This document shows, one piece after another, positions 1-7,252 of a stretch of DNA of 34,743 nucleotides (positions are counted from its first letter, which is position 1; every line of letters starts with the position of its first letter). Position numbers and translations under genes: made by a program. Origin of the DNA: Candidatus Mediterraneibacter colneyensis (lineage in GTDB: Bacteria; Bacillota; Clostridia; Lachnospirales; Lachnospiraceae); NCBI GenBank assembly GCA_019114745.1, contig DXEY01000172.1:1-34743 (forward strand). Direction: 5' to 3'. The notes beneath the pieces were generated by a model. The model saw only the letters and a program-made list of their open reading frames with translations, was not told where the DNA came from and ran no database searches.

Positions 1-1
1 A

Positions 2-343
2 TTTGAAAGGGATAATATATTTGTGGATATGGTCAGGATGCTCTATCGTGCGGATACGTGTACGAATGTATTTCCGAGCCTTCACGTGTTCAATTCCCTG
101 AGTGCGTGCATTGCGATCTATAAGAGCGAGCGCCTGAAAAAGCACAGGTGGATCTGCTTCTCGGCGTACGTGCTGGCGCTGCTGATCATTCTCGCGACTG
201 TATTTTTAAAGCAGCATTCCGTGATCGATGTGTGCGGGGCGTCTTTGATGGCGTATGTGCTTTACCAGCTTGTCTATGTTCCGGAAAAGCGCAGAGTTCC
301 GGGATATACAAAGGAGAAACGCCCGCTGCTGCAGGATAAGTAA
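2..343 (+). CDS. PAP2-family phosphatase, C-terminal part (5' end outside window)
   Basis: The reading frame is open from base 2, so the gene begins upstream of the window and the internal Met codon at 23 is not a credible start. The visible part has the second and third signature blocks of the type 2 phosphatidic acid phosphatase superfamily: P-S-L-H near the start and K-Q-H-S-V-I-D-V about 50 residues later, with the His and Asp expected at the active site. A hydrophobic segment separates the two blocks and another follows the second, as in membrane PAP2 enzymes. The family removes phosphate from lipid phosphates or isoprenoid diphosphates at the membrane; the substrate here cannot be told. 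The stop lies 23 bases before trpS, so the two are probably co-transcribed. Confidence 0.8.
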   Translation, partial: FERDNIFVDMVRMLYRADTCTNVFPSLHVFNSLSACIAIYKSERLKKHRWICFSAYVLALLIILATVFLKQHSVIDVCGASLMAYVLYQLVYVPEKRRVPGYTKEKRPLLQDK

Positions 344-366
344 GAGATTCAGGAGGAAATAGTAAT

Positions 367-1455
367 ATGAAGAAGATTATGCTTACCGGCGACCGCCCGA
401 CCGGGAAACTGCATGTGGGACATTATGTGGGATCCCTGAGGCGGAGGGTAGAGCTTCAGAACAGCGGAGAATATGACGATATTTTTATTATGATAGCGGA
501 TGCGCAGGCGTTGACGGACAATGCCGATAATCCCGAAAAAGTACGGCAGAATATCATTGAAGTCGCACTGGATTATCTGGCGTGCGGGCTTGACCCGGAA
601 AAGTCAACTCTTCTGATCCAGTCACAGATCCCGGAGCTGTGCGAACTGTCGTTTTATTATATGAACCTGGTGACAGTATCCAGGCTTCAGCGCAATCCGA
701 CGGTAAAGTCCGAGATCCAGATGCGCAATTTCGAGGCGAGTATCCCGGTCGGATTCTTTACTTATCCGATCAGCCAGGCTGCCGATATCACTGCCTTTAA
801 GGCGACGACAGTGCCGGTAGGAGAAGATCAGATGCCGATGCTGGAGCAGACAAAGGAGATCGTGCATAAGTTTAATTCTGTGTATGGGGAGACACTGGTG
901 GATCCGAAGATCCTCCTTCCGGATAATCAGGCGTGCCTGCGCCTTCCGGGGATCGACGGGAAAGCCAAGATGAGCAAGTCTCTCAACAACTGTATCTATC
1001 TGTCGGAAGAGCCCGAAGAGATCAAGAAGAAGGTATTCAGTATGTTTACGGATCCGAACCATATCCGGATCGAAGATCCGGGCAGACTGGAAGGAAATAC
1101 AGTGTTTACTTACCTGGATGCATTCTGCAGGCCGGAGTATTTTCCGGAGTTCCTGCCGGAGTATGCGAATCTTGATGAACTGAAAGACCACTACAAGAGA
1201 GGCGGTCTTGGTGATATGAAGGTGAAGCGTTTCCTTAACAATGTGCTCCAGGCTGAGCTGGAACCGATCCGCAACCGCAGGAAAGAATTTCAGAAGGATA
1301 TCCCGGCTGTGTATGAGATCCTCAGAAAAGGAAGCGAAAAGGCGGAGAAGGCTGCCGCGCAGACGCTGAAAGAAGTTAAGGCGGCGATGAAGATCAATTA
1401 CTTTGACGATGAAGAGCTGATCAGGATGCAGGCTGCGAAATATACGGAAGAGTAA
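367..1455 (+). CDS. trpS: Tryptophan--tRNA ligase
   Basis: Class I aminoacyl-tRNA synthetase that charges tRNA-Trp with tryptophan in the cytoplasm. The 362-residue length is near the usual 330-360. The HIGH-type ATP-binding motif is H-V-G-H at residues 16-19, just after a G-D-R-P-T-G-K turn, and the second signature is a perfect K-M-S-K-S at residues 201-205. The N-terminus M-K-K-I-M-L-T-G-D-R-P-T-G is of the kind seen in streptococcal and clostridial TrpS. An AGGAGG site lies 8 bases before the ATG. It follows the PAP2 gene by 23 bases, so any tryptophan-responsive leader would have to lie upstream of the window; none is visible here. A hairpin terminator follows the stop. Confidence 0.96.
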   Translation: MKKIMLTGDRPTGKLHVGHYVGSLRRRVELQNSGEYDDIFIMIADAQALTDNADNPEKVRQNIIEVALDYLACGLDPEKSTLLIQSQIPELCELSFYYMNLVTVSRLQRNPTVKSEIQMRNFEASIPVGFFTYPISQAADITAFKATTVPVGEDQMPMLEQTKEIVHKFNSVYGETLVDPKILLPDNQACLRLPGIDGKAKMSKSLNNCIYLSEEPEEIKKKVFSMFTDPNHIRIEDPGRLEGNTVFTYLDAFCRPEYFPEFLPEYANLDELKDHYKRGGLGDMKVKRFLNNVLQAELEPIRNRRKEFQKDIPAVYEILRKGSEKAEKAAAQTLKEVKAAMKINYFDDEELIRMQAAKYTEE

Positions 1456-1467
1456 GCGATAAATATA

Positions 1468-1497
1468 GAGGACGGCGAGTGATGCCGTCCTTGTTTA
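1468..1497 (+). terminator. Rho-independent terminator after trpS
   Basis: An 8-bp perfect stem AGGACGGC / GCCGTCCT (1469-1476 with 1484-1491) has a 7-base loop and is followed by TTGTTT. It starts 13 bases after the trpS stop. The T-tract is interrupted, so termination may be shared with the second hairpin at 1512-1545. Confidence 0.65.
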
Positions 1498-1511
1498 CTA
1501 TATAGAGGTAC

Positions 1512-1545
1512 AAAAAAGAGTATTCCGATCTGGAACACTCTTTTT
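1512..1545 (-). terminator. Bidirectional terminator between trpS and tRNA-Arg
   Basis: The inverted repeat AAAAAGAGTATTCC / GGAACACTCTTTTT surrounds a five-base loop, with A- and T-runs on the two sides so that it can act on both strands. On the minus strand it begins 4 bases after the tRNA-Arg 3' end; on the plus strand it backs up the trpS terminator. Confidence 0.8.
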
Positions 1546-1548
1546 CTA

Positions 1549-1622
1549 CGTGCGATAGAAGATTCGAACTCCCGACCTTCTGGTCCGTAGCCAGACGCTC
1601 TATCCAGCTGAGCTAATCGCAC
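1549..1622 (-). tRNA. tRNA-Arg (anticodon ACG)
   Basis: The complement folds as a full cloverleaf. The acceptor stem GTGCGAT pairs with ATCGCAC, the D-arm is GCTC...GAGC, the anticodon stem TCTGG/CCAGA encloses the loop CTACGGA (anticodon ACG), and the T-arm has the TTCGAAT loop, with discriminator G. CCA is not encoded. ACG (to inosine at position 34) reads CGU, CGC and CGA. It has its own promoter and terminator, so it is a single-gene unit. Confidence 0.97.
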
Positions 1623-1655
1623 ATATTATTTGCTGTCTTGTCTACAGCAAAAAAT

Positions 1656-1684
1656 ATTATAGTATAGTTTTATTCAGAAGTCAA
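1656..1684 (-). promoter_or_regulatory. Promoter of tRNA-Arg
   Basis: On the minus strand, TTGACT (1679-1684), a 17-base spacer and TATAAT (1656-1661). Ten of twelve or more positions match the sigma-A consensus with ideal spacing, placing the transcript start about 25-30 bases before the mature tRNA. Confidence 0.88.
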
Positions 1685-1694
1685 CAATTTTTTG

Positions 1695-1722
1695 CAAAAA
1701 ACTGAGAAAGCCTTTCTGTCAG
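1695..1722 (-). terminator. Terminator overlapping the stop of the RluA-family gene
   Basis: On the minus strand, the self-complementary core AGAAAGGCTTTCT is flanked by CTGA/CAG and followed directly by TTTTTT. The hairpin overlaps the gene's TGA stop codon. Confidence 0.7.
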
Positions 1723-2606
1723 CGCAAAACGCGCGCCATATCTTCCGGAAGCGGCGCTGTAAAGCTGAGTTCTTCGCCTGTGATCGGATGGCGGAATGTC
1801 AGTCTGCCTGAGTGCAGTGCCTGACGGCTGATCGCTTCCATGTCCGGGTTGTAGAGATAATCCCCGATCAGAGGATAGCCGATATGCTTCATATGGACGC
1901 GGATCTGGTGGGTGCGTCCTGTCTCCAGAATGAGAGATACAAGGCTGTATCCGTTTTTCTCCTCTACAACGCGATAATGTGTGACCGCATTTTCGCCGTT
2001 TTCAAAATCAATCCTCCGCTCAATCAGAGAACTGCCTGTCCGCCCGATGGGAGCATTTATTGTCCCCGCAGGCGGAACAAGGTGTCCCCGGACGATCGCG
2101 CGGTATTCGCGGGTTATCTCATGCCGTGCGGTCATGCCCGACAGGACGCTGGAGCTGACCATATGCTTTGCAATGACAGTGAGACCGGAGGTATCCCTGT
2201 CCAGCCGGTTGGTACACCGGAAGATAAAAGGTTTTCCCTGAGACTGATAGTAATACATGAGAGCATTGGCGAGGGAGTTGCGGTAATTATTGAGAGATGG
2301 ATGTATGGGCATCCCCGATGGTTTGTTTACGACTATAATATCCTCATCCTCATAAACAATATCGACCGGAAGCCTGACAGGAGGGATATTTGGCGAGGAC
2401 TCTGTCTCCTGGATGTGGACGGTGAGAGTATCGCCGGCGCGAAGGGGTGCGCGCATGTATTCCCAGACTCCGTTTCGCAGGATGCTCTGGGGCATTTTTT
2501 TCAGCTGTGTAAGATTTTGATAGGAATAGCCTTTCCGGCGAAGGTACTGCTCAATGCGCAGCCCATCGGAAAAACTGTCGATTTGGTATGTGATCGTGCG
2601 TTCCAT
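1719..2606 (-). CDS. RluA-family 23S rRNA pseudouridine synthase
   Basis: Isomerises specific uridines in RNA (rRNA in the characterised members) to pseudouridine. The 295-residue protein has an S4-like RNA-binding region at about residues 10-70, with a loading of Arg and Lys, then the catalytic domain. The family signature R-L-D-R-D-T-S-G is at residues 134-141, with D136 the expected catalytic aspartate. The V-N-K-P-S-G-M-P-I-H-P motif precedes it at about residues 93-103, and G-R-T-H-Q-I-R-V-H lies further on. It resembles RluC/RluD/YlyB-type enzymes, but the target position cannot be assigned from sequence alone. It stands as a single gene with its own promoter and a terminator at the stop codon. 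Confidence 0.92.
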   Translation of the reverse strand: MERTITYQIDSFSDGLRIEQYLRRKGYSYQNLTQLKKMPQSILRNGVWEYMRAPLRAGDTLTVHIQETESSPNIPPVRLPVDIVYEDEDIIVVNKPSGMPIHPSLNNYRNSLANALMYYYQSQGKPFIFRCTNRLDRDTSGLTVIAKHMVSSSVLSGMTARHEITREYRAIVRGHLVPPAGTINAPIGRTGSSLIERRIDFENGENAVTHYRVVEEKNGYSLVSLILETGRTHQIRVHMKHIGYPLIGDYLYNPDMEAISRQALHSGRLTFRHPITGEELSFTAPLPEDMARVLR

Positions 2607-2960
2607 GAAATGACTCCTGTCTTATGCGGTTGTGCCCGCTCGAATGATAATGATATTGTGAATAATCAGAGTGGGGATGTCAATAAGTTTTTGACATGCT
2701 GTGGATATCTTTTTACAGATCCTGTAAGTTTGTCGATAACTGTACTTTTTCATGCCCGCCTATTGAAAGACCGGGGACGGCGTGCTATGGTAATGGAACT
2801 CAGAAGAGTCAGGCATATCGGATCATTTGAAATCTATCTGTTCTTTTTTCGTCTGAATATCGCAATTCATCGGGAGTTTTGCCCGGAAATCCAGTGGATC
2901 AGAAAATGAGATGAAAGCTGCTTTCTTCTAAATGAGGAACGTGGTAAGATAAGGAGGAAT
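2607..2960. other. Gene-poor spacer between the RluA-family gene and the Rpn remnant
   Basis: Apart from the minus-strand promoter at 2655-2683, I see no convincing coding, RNA or repeat signal here. The open frames crossing it are extensions of antisense frames and lack ribosome binding sites. Confidence 0.6.
2655..2683 (-). promoter_or_regulatory. Promoter of the RluA-family gene
   Basis: On the minus strand, a perfect TTGACA (2678-2683), a 17-base spacer and CACAAT (2655-2660). This places the start about 40 bases before the ATG. Confidence 0.7.
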
Positions 2961-3264
2961 ATGAACGAAAGAAACCATGAAAATTCTATAATGCTTCCCA
3001 CTGTGGATTTCTGCTTCAAGGAGCTGATGAAGAACCCAAAAGTGAGAAAAGGATTCATCCGCCGGAAGATCAAAATGAAGACGGAGTCATCCGCTGGATG
3101 CGATTCCTCGGAGGGAAGGATCGGAAGGAGTTTGAAGACATGGCAGGAAAAGACGAGTATATCGGAGAGGCATGAGTGCAGAGCAGATCGCGGAATTATT
3201 TGAAATGGATGCCGGGTATGTGGCGGAACTGGCAGAGCAATACAGGAGCGGGCGGACAGAGTGA
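2961..3264 (+). pseudogene. Rpn-family / PD-(D/E)XK nuclease 'transposase' remnant
   Basis: An intact AAGGAGG and ATG at 2961 open a frame with M-L-P-T-V-D-F-C-F-K-E-L-M-K-N-P near its start, the typical N-terminus of the PD-(D/E)XK nuclease family transposases (Rpn, recombination-promoting nucleases) that are abundant in Lachnospiraceae. After about 33 residues the likeness stops. It resumes in another frame from 3068 (D-G-V-I-R-W-M-R-F-L ... D-E-Y-I-G-E-A, ending at TGA 3173-3175) and again in a third frame at 3172-3264 (A-E-L-F-E-M-D-A-G-Y-V), which resembles the C-terminal end of the family. About 300 codons are expected and only about 100 remain, so the middle, including the nuclease core, has been deleted. 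The assignment to the family is from memory of its N-terminus; the frame switches are seen directly. Confidence 0.75.
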
Positions 3265-3344
3265 AAATTTTCTGGATTCTGTTACAGCGTTTGTGATAAA
3301 ATGGCATGGCAGATCGCATAGAAACTTTGAAAGGATAACAGCAC

Positions 3345-5498
3345 ATGGACATTAATGGAAAACTGACAGAAGAGCTGGGCGTAAAGCGCTGGCAGACCGA
3401 TGCTGCGGTCAAACTGATCGATGAGGGAAATACGATCCCTTTTATCGCAAGATACAGAAAAGAGGCTACAGGTTCGTTAAACGACGAACAGCTCAGAAAA
3501 CTGCACGAGAGGCTTATATACCTGAGAAATCTGCAGGAGAAAAAAGAACAGGTGATATCGGGCATTGAAGAGCAGGGGAAGATGACGGAGGAACTCCGTC
3601 AGCAGATCCTTGCGGCGGAGACACTCGTTACAGTGGAGGATCTGTACCGCCCGTACCGTCCGAAGAGAAGGACGAGGGCGACGATCGCGAAGGAGAAGGG
3701 CCTGGAGCCTCTGGCAGCGTTCATCCTGCTGCAGAATACGAAAGAGCCTCTCGAAAAAACTGCCGGGATGTATCTCTCGGAGGAAAAAGGCGTAAAGACA
3801 GTGGAAGAGGCAATTGCCGGGGCAAAAGATATCATTGCCGAGTCCATCTCGGATCATGCGGATTACCGGAGCTGGATCAGGAAGGAGACTCTGAAAAAGG
3901 GAAAAGTCGTCTCAACTGCCAAAGACCCGGAAGCAGAGTCCGTATATGAGATGTACTACGAGTTTGAAGAACCTGTATCAAAACTGGCAGGTCACAGGAT
4001 CCTTGCCCTTAACCGCGGAGAAAAAGAGAAATTTCTTGTAGTGAAGGTGGAAGCTCCGGAGGAGGATATCCTGCGTTATCTTGAAAAGCAGACCATACTC
4101 CGGGAAAATCCGTATACAGCGCCGGTGTTAAAGGACACAGTGGAAGACAGCTACCGCAGATTGATCGCTCCGGCAATCGAGCGCGAAGTAAGAAATGAGC
4201 TTACGGAAAAGGCGGAGGACGGCGCTATCGAGGTGTTTGGAAAAAATCTCCATCAGCTTCTCATGCAGCCGCCGATCGCGGGAAAAGTAGTGCTCGGATG
4301 GGATCCGGCATTTCGTACCGGATGTAAACTGGCAGTGGTAGATCCCACCGGAAAGGTGATCGGTACGACGGTCATTTATCCGACTGCTCCGACTACGCCG
4401 CAGAAGATCAAGGCGAGCAAGGATCTTCTGAAAAAGATCATCCCGAAATATCATATTTCTCTGATCTCTCTCGGAAACGGAACCGCGTCCAGGGAATCCG
4501 AACAGTTTATTGTCGAGCTGTTAAAAGAGATACCGGAGAAGGTACAGTACGTGATCGTCAATGAGGCGGGCGCCTCGGTGTATTCGGCAAGTAAACTCGC
4601 CAGCGAGGAGTTCCCGAAGTTTGATGTGGGCCAGAGGAGCGCTGCGTCTATCGCCAGAAGGCTGCAGGATCCGCTTGCCGAGCTGGTGAAGATCGATCCG
4701 AAATCCATCGGCGTCGGACAGTACCAGCATGATATGAACCAGAAGAAGCTGGGAGAGTCGCTGAGTGGAGTCGTGGAAGACTGCGTAAATAAAGTGGGCG
4801 TTGACCTCAATACCGCATCGGCACCGCTATTGGCGTATATCTCAGGGATCAGCAGCGCGATCGCAAAAAATATCGTGGCATACCGGGAGGAAAACGGAAA
4901 GTTCGCAGACCGCAGGGAACTTCTGAAAGTGCCGAAGCTGGGACCGAAAGCATACGAGCAGTGCGCCGGGTTTATGCGGATCCAGGGAGGAAACAATCCT
5001 CTGGATGCCACAGGAGTGCATCCGGAATCCTACGAAGCGGCAGAAAAACTGCTGGACAGACAGGGATTCAGGCCGGAAGATGTGGCGGAGCATCATCTGG
5101 CAGGTCTCTCCCTTACGATAAAAGACTATAAGAAACTTGCGGAAGAGCTGGGGATTGGCGAGATCACCCTCCGGGATATCGTGAAGGAGCTGGAGAAGCC
5201 GGCACGGGATCCCCGCGACGAGATGCCCAGACCGATCCTGCGCACGGATGTGCTGGAGATGAAAGACCTGAAAGAAGGCATGATCCTGAAAGGCACCGTG
5301 CGAAATGTGATCGATTTCGGCGTGTTCGTAGATATCGGAGTCCATCAGGACGGTCTTGTCCACATATCCCAGATCACAGACCGGTACATTAAACATCCGC
5401 TGGAAGTTGTGAGCGTGGGAGATATTGTGGATGTGAAGGTGATGAGCGTGGATCTGAAGAAGAAGCGTATCCAGCTCACAATGAGAGGGATCTCATAA
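3345..5498 (+). CDS. tex: Tex-family RNA-binding transcriptional accessory protein
   Basis: Tex proteins are cytoplasmic nucleic-acid-binding factors linked to transcription and RNA turnover, related to eukaryotic Spt6. The 717 residues match the usual 700-780. Domains in order are the N-terminal helical region (1 to about 190, with F-I-A-R-Y-R-K-E and the L-Y-R-P-Y-R-P-K-R-R-T-R motif), a YqgF/RNase H-like domain (about 313-440, G-W-D-P-A-F-R-T-G-C-K), a helix-hairpin-helix pair (about 484-550, V-N-T-A-S-type start and V-P-K-L-G-P-K-A-Y-E-Q) and a C-terminal S1 domain (about 635-710, G-V-F-V-D-I-G-V-H-Q-D-G-L-V-H-I-S). The start is supported by AAGGATAA upstream and the typical M-D-I-x-x-K-L beginning. 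No clear promoter was found, though TAAAAT at 3297-3302 could be a -10. No obvious terminator follows. Confidence 0.95.
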   Translation: MDINGKLTEELGVKRWQTDAAVKLIDEGNTIPFIARYRKEATGSLNDEQLRKLHERLIYLRNLQEKKEQVISGIEEQGKMTEELRQQILAAETLVTVEDLYRPYRPKRRTRATIAKEKGLEPLAAFILLQNTKEPLEKTAGMYLSEEKGVKTVEEAIAGAKDIIAESISDHADYRSWIRKETLKKGKVVSTAKDPEAESVYEMYYEFEEPVSKLAGHRILALNRGEKEKFLVVKVEAPEEDILRYLEKQTILRENPYTAPVLKDTVEDSYRRLIAPAIEREVRNELTEKAEDGAIEVFGKNLHQLLMQPPIAGKVVLGWDPAFRTGCKLAVVDPTGKVIGTTVIYPTAPTTPQKIKASKDLLKKIIPKYHISLISLGNGTASRESEQFIVELLKEIPEKVQYVIVNEAGASVYSASKLASEEFPKFDVGQRSAASIARRLQDPLAELVKIDPKSIGVGQYQHDMNQKKLGESLSGVVEDCVNKVGVDLNTASAPLLAYISGISSAIAKNIVAYREENGKFADRRELLKVPKLGPKAYEQCAGFMRIQGGNNPLDATGVHPESYEAAEKLLDRQGFRPEDVAEHHLAGLSLTIKDYKKLAEELGIGEITLRDIVKELEKPARDPRDEMPRPILRTDVLEMKDLKEGMILKGTVRNVIDFGVFVDIGVHQDGLVHISQITDRYIKHPLEVVSVGDIVDVKVMSVDLKKKRIQLTMRGIS

Positions 5499-5543
5499 GA
5501 TTTAAAATGGAACAGCGCCCGCTTCTCCGTGCTGCCGCTGCCC

Positions 5544-5572
5544 TTGACATATCGAAAAATGTCTGTTATATT
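5544..5572 (+). promoter_or_regulatory. Promoter of the DnaJ-type gene
   Basis: A perfect TTGACA (5544-5549), a 17-base spacer and TATATT (5567-5572). The predicted start is near 5579, giving a leader of about 80 bases. I searched the leader for CIRCE and CtsR operators and saw neither, so heat-shock control is not evident. Confidence 0.9.
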
Positions 5573-5660
5573 ACAAATAGAACAAAAATATTTGTAAAAG
5601 TGTGTCTTCTGAGCACACATTCTATCATTGAAAACAGACAGGACAAGGAGGGTGGTTACG

Positions 5661-6650
5661 ATGGCAGATAAGAGAGATTATTATGAGGTGCTGGGTGTAG
5701 GCAGGAATGCTGATGATACACAGATAAAAAAGGCATATCGTAAGCTGGCAAAACAATATCACCCGGACACCAATGCAGGTGACGCAGATGCAGAGAAAAA
5801 GTTTAAGGAAGTCACAGAAGCATATAATGTCTTGAGTGATAAAGAGAAACGGAAACTGTACGACCAGTTCGGGCATGCGGCGTTCGGTCAGGGCGCAGGC
5901 GAAGGAGGTCCGGGAGGAAACGGATACCGGCGTACTTACGGAGGCCCTCAGGGCTCTTATCAGGAGTACCACTTTGACGGCGGCAATATGGATGACATTT
6001 TCGGCGATATTTTTGGAGATATCTTCCATCACGGAACCGGAAGGAACACATACGGAGGATTCCATAGCGGCGGGTTCCACAGCGGCGGTTTCCGTCAGAG
6101 AGGCAGTGATGTGAGGGCTGAAGTCACGGTGGGATTTGACGAGGCGGCGTTTGGGTGCGACAAGGTGATCCGGATTCAGGATCCGTCTGATCCGAAAGGC
6201 GGCGTGCAGTCGCTCCAGGTTCATATCCCGGCGGGAATCGATACCGGAAAGACTGTCCGCTTAAAAGGTAAGGGCATGCCCGGAGCGGGCGGAGGTGAGC
6301 CGGGAGATCTCCTGCTGAATGTGACAGTGGCAGAAAAACCCGGATTTGAGAGAAAAGGTACAGACGTGTATACCACGATACGGATCCCATTTACAACAGC
6401 CGTGTTCGGCGGGGAAGCGGTGGTAAATACCCTGTATGGAAACGTTCTCTGTAAGATACGGGAAGGAACCCAGTCCGGGACAAAGATCAGGCTGAGAGGA
6501 AAAGGCATTGTCTCGATGAAAGACCCGGCGGTTCACGGGGATCAGTATGTAACGGTGCAGATTGATGTGCCGCAGGATTTAAATGAATCCGCAAAGAGAA
6601 AATTAAGAGAGTTTGAAGCAGTATCGGGAAGGCGTGCACGGACGGCATAA
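5661..6650 (+). CDS. DnaJ-type co-chaperone lacking the zinc finger (CbpA-like, type B)
   Basis: J-domain proteins stimulate the ATPase of DnaK and pass it unfolded clients. The 329 residues begin at ATG 5661, 9 bases after AGGAGG; the in-frame ATG at 5628 has no such site and would add 11 unlikely residues. The J domain covers 1-70 with H34-P35-D36. A Gly/Phe-rich linker follows, with the near-repeats D-I-F-G-D-I-F-G-D-I-F and three G-G-F-H-S type units. The two C-terminal beta domains span about 150-320 (V-R-A-E-V-T-V-G-F-D-E-A to G-K-G). No C-x-x-C-x-G-x-G zinc modules are present, which separates it from the canonical DnaJ of the dnaK operon. It is monocistronic, with promoter and terminator, so it is probably an accessory J protein. 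Confidence 0.93.
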   Translation: MADKRDYYEVLGVGRNADDTQIKKAYRKLAKQYHPDTNAGDADAEKKFKEVTEAYNVLSDKEKRKLYDQFGHAAFGQGAGEGGPGGNGYRRTYGGPQGSYQEYHFDGGNMDDIFGDIFGDIFHHGTGRNTYGGFHSGGFHSGGFRQRGSDVRAEVTVGFDEAAFGCDKVIRIQDPSDPKGGVQSLQVHIPAGIDTGKTVRLKGKGMPGAGGGEPGDLLLNVTVAEKPGFERKGTDVYTTIRIPFTTAVFGGEAVVNTLYGNVLCKIREGTQSGTKIRLRGKGIVSMKDPAVHGDQYVTVQIDVPQDLNESAKRKLREFEAVSGRRARTA

Positions 6651-6674
6651 CGCCCGCACGGCTGCCCGAAGATA

Positions 6675-6725
6675 CGGCTCGGGAACACAGACCGGAAGGT
6701 CTGTCTCCCGGGCTGTTTTTCTTTG
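6675..6725 (+). terminator. Rho-independent terminator after the DnaJ-type gene
   Basis: A long GC-rich hairpin with left arm GGCTCGGGAACACAGACC and right arm GGTCTGTCTCCCGGGCT (one small bulge) has a GGAA loop and is followed by TTTTTCTTTG. Confidence 0.88.
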
Positions 6726-6732
6726 TCTTTTA

Positions 6733-6761
6733 TTGCGTTCAAGTTCTGAATTTGTTATGAT
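6733..6761 (+). promoter_or_regulatory. Promoter upstream of rpiB
   Basis: TTGCGT (6733-6738), a 17-base spacer and TATGAT (6756-6761), just after the preceding terminator and 45 bases before the rpiB start. Confidence 0.75.
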
Positions 6762-6805
6762 GAGAAAGATAGAACGGTAAGTTTAAGAAAGGGGATCACC
6801 AGGTT

Positions 6806-7252
6806 ATGAAAATAGGAATCGGAAATGACCACTCCGCATTGGAGATGAAAGCGGAGATTGTAGATTTTCTGAAAGAGAGGGGATACGAGGTCGTGGATTA
6901 CGGCACAGATTCAGAAGAAAGCTGTGACTATCCGGTGTATGGCGAGGCGGTAGCCCGTGCAGTTGCATCCGGTGAAGTAGAGCAGGGGATTCTGATCTGC
7001 GGGACAGGTCTTGGGATCTCCCTTGCTGCGAATAAAGTCAGAGGCATCAGGGCGGCGGTCTGCAGTGAACCGTTTACTGCGAAGATGGCAAGGGCGCATA
7101 ACGATTGCAATATCCTGGCGTTTGGCGCAAGAGTAGTGGGCGCCGAGCTCGCCAAAATGATCGTAGATACATGGCTGAACACAGAGTTTGAAGGGGGACG
7201 CCATCAGAGAAGAGTAGATATGATCATGGATATTGAAGAGAAGGAGATGTAA
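6806..7252 (+). CDS. rpiB: Ribose-5-phosphate isomerase B
   Basis: Interconverts ribose 5-phosphate and ribulose 5-phosphate in the pentose phosphate pathway. The 148 residues fit the RpiB/LacAB family. The N-terminus M-K-I-G-I-G-N-D-H-S-A is the phosphate-binding start, C65 in C-G-T-G-L-G-I-S is the expected catalytic base, and H-N-D-x-N-I-L-A-F-G-A-R lies in the usual place. LacA/LacB galactose-6-phosphate isomerases share the fold, but the C-G-T-G motif and lack of lac neighbours favour RpiB. Its stop overlaps the next start (TAATG), so the two are translationally coupled. Another pentose phosphate gene, rpe, lies at 29684. Confidence 0.93.
   Translation: MKIGIGNDHSALEMKAEIVDFLKERGYEVVDYGTDSEESCDYPVYGEAVARAVASGEVEQGILICGTGLGISLAANKVRGIRAAVCSEPFTAKMARAHNDCNILAFGARVVGAELAKMIVDTWLNTEFEGGRHQRRVDMIMDIEEKEM

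Noticed and set aside
1812..2909. 365-codon plus-strand open frame opposite the RluA-family gene
   Set aside because: It is the antisense of a well-supported pseudouridine synthase, has no ribosome binding site or family motif, and its composition (many Cys, His and Arg) is that of a shadow frame.
5579..5660. Heat-shock operator (CIRCE or CtsR) before the DnaJ-type gene
   Set aside because: I looked for the CIRCE inverted repeat and CtsR heptads and found only a weak 5-bp pairing.
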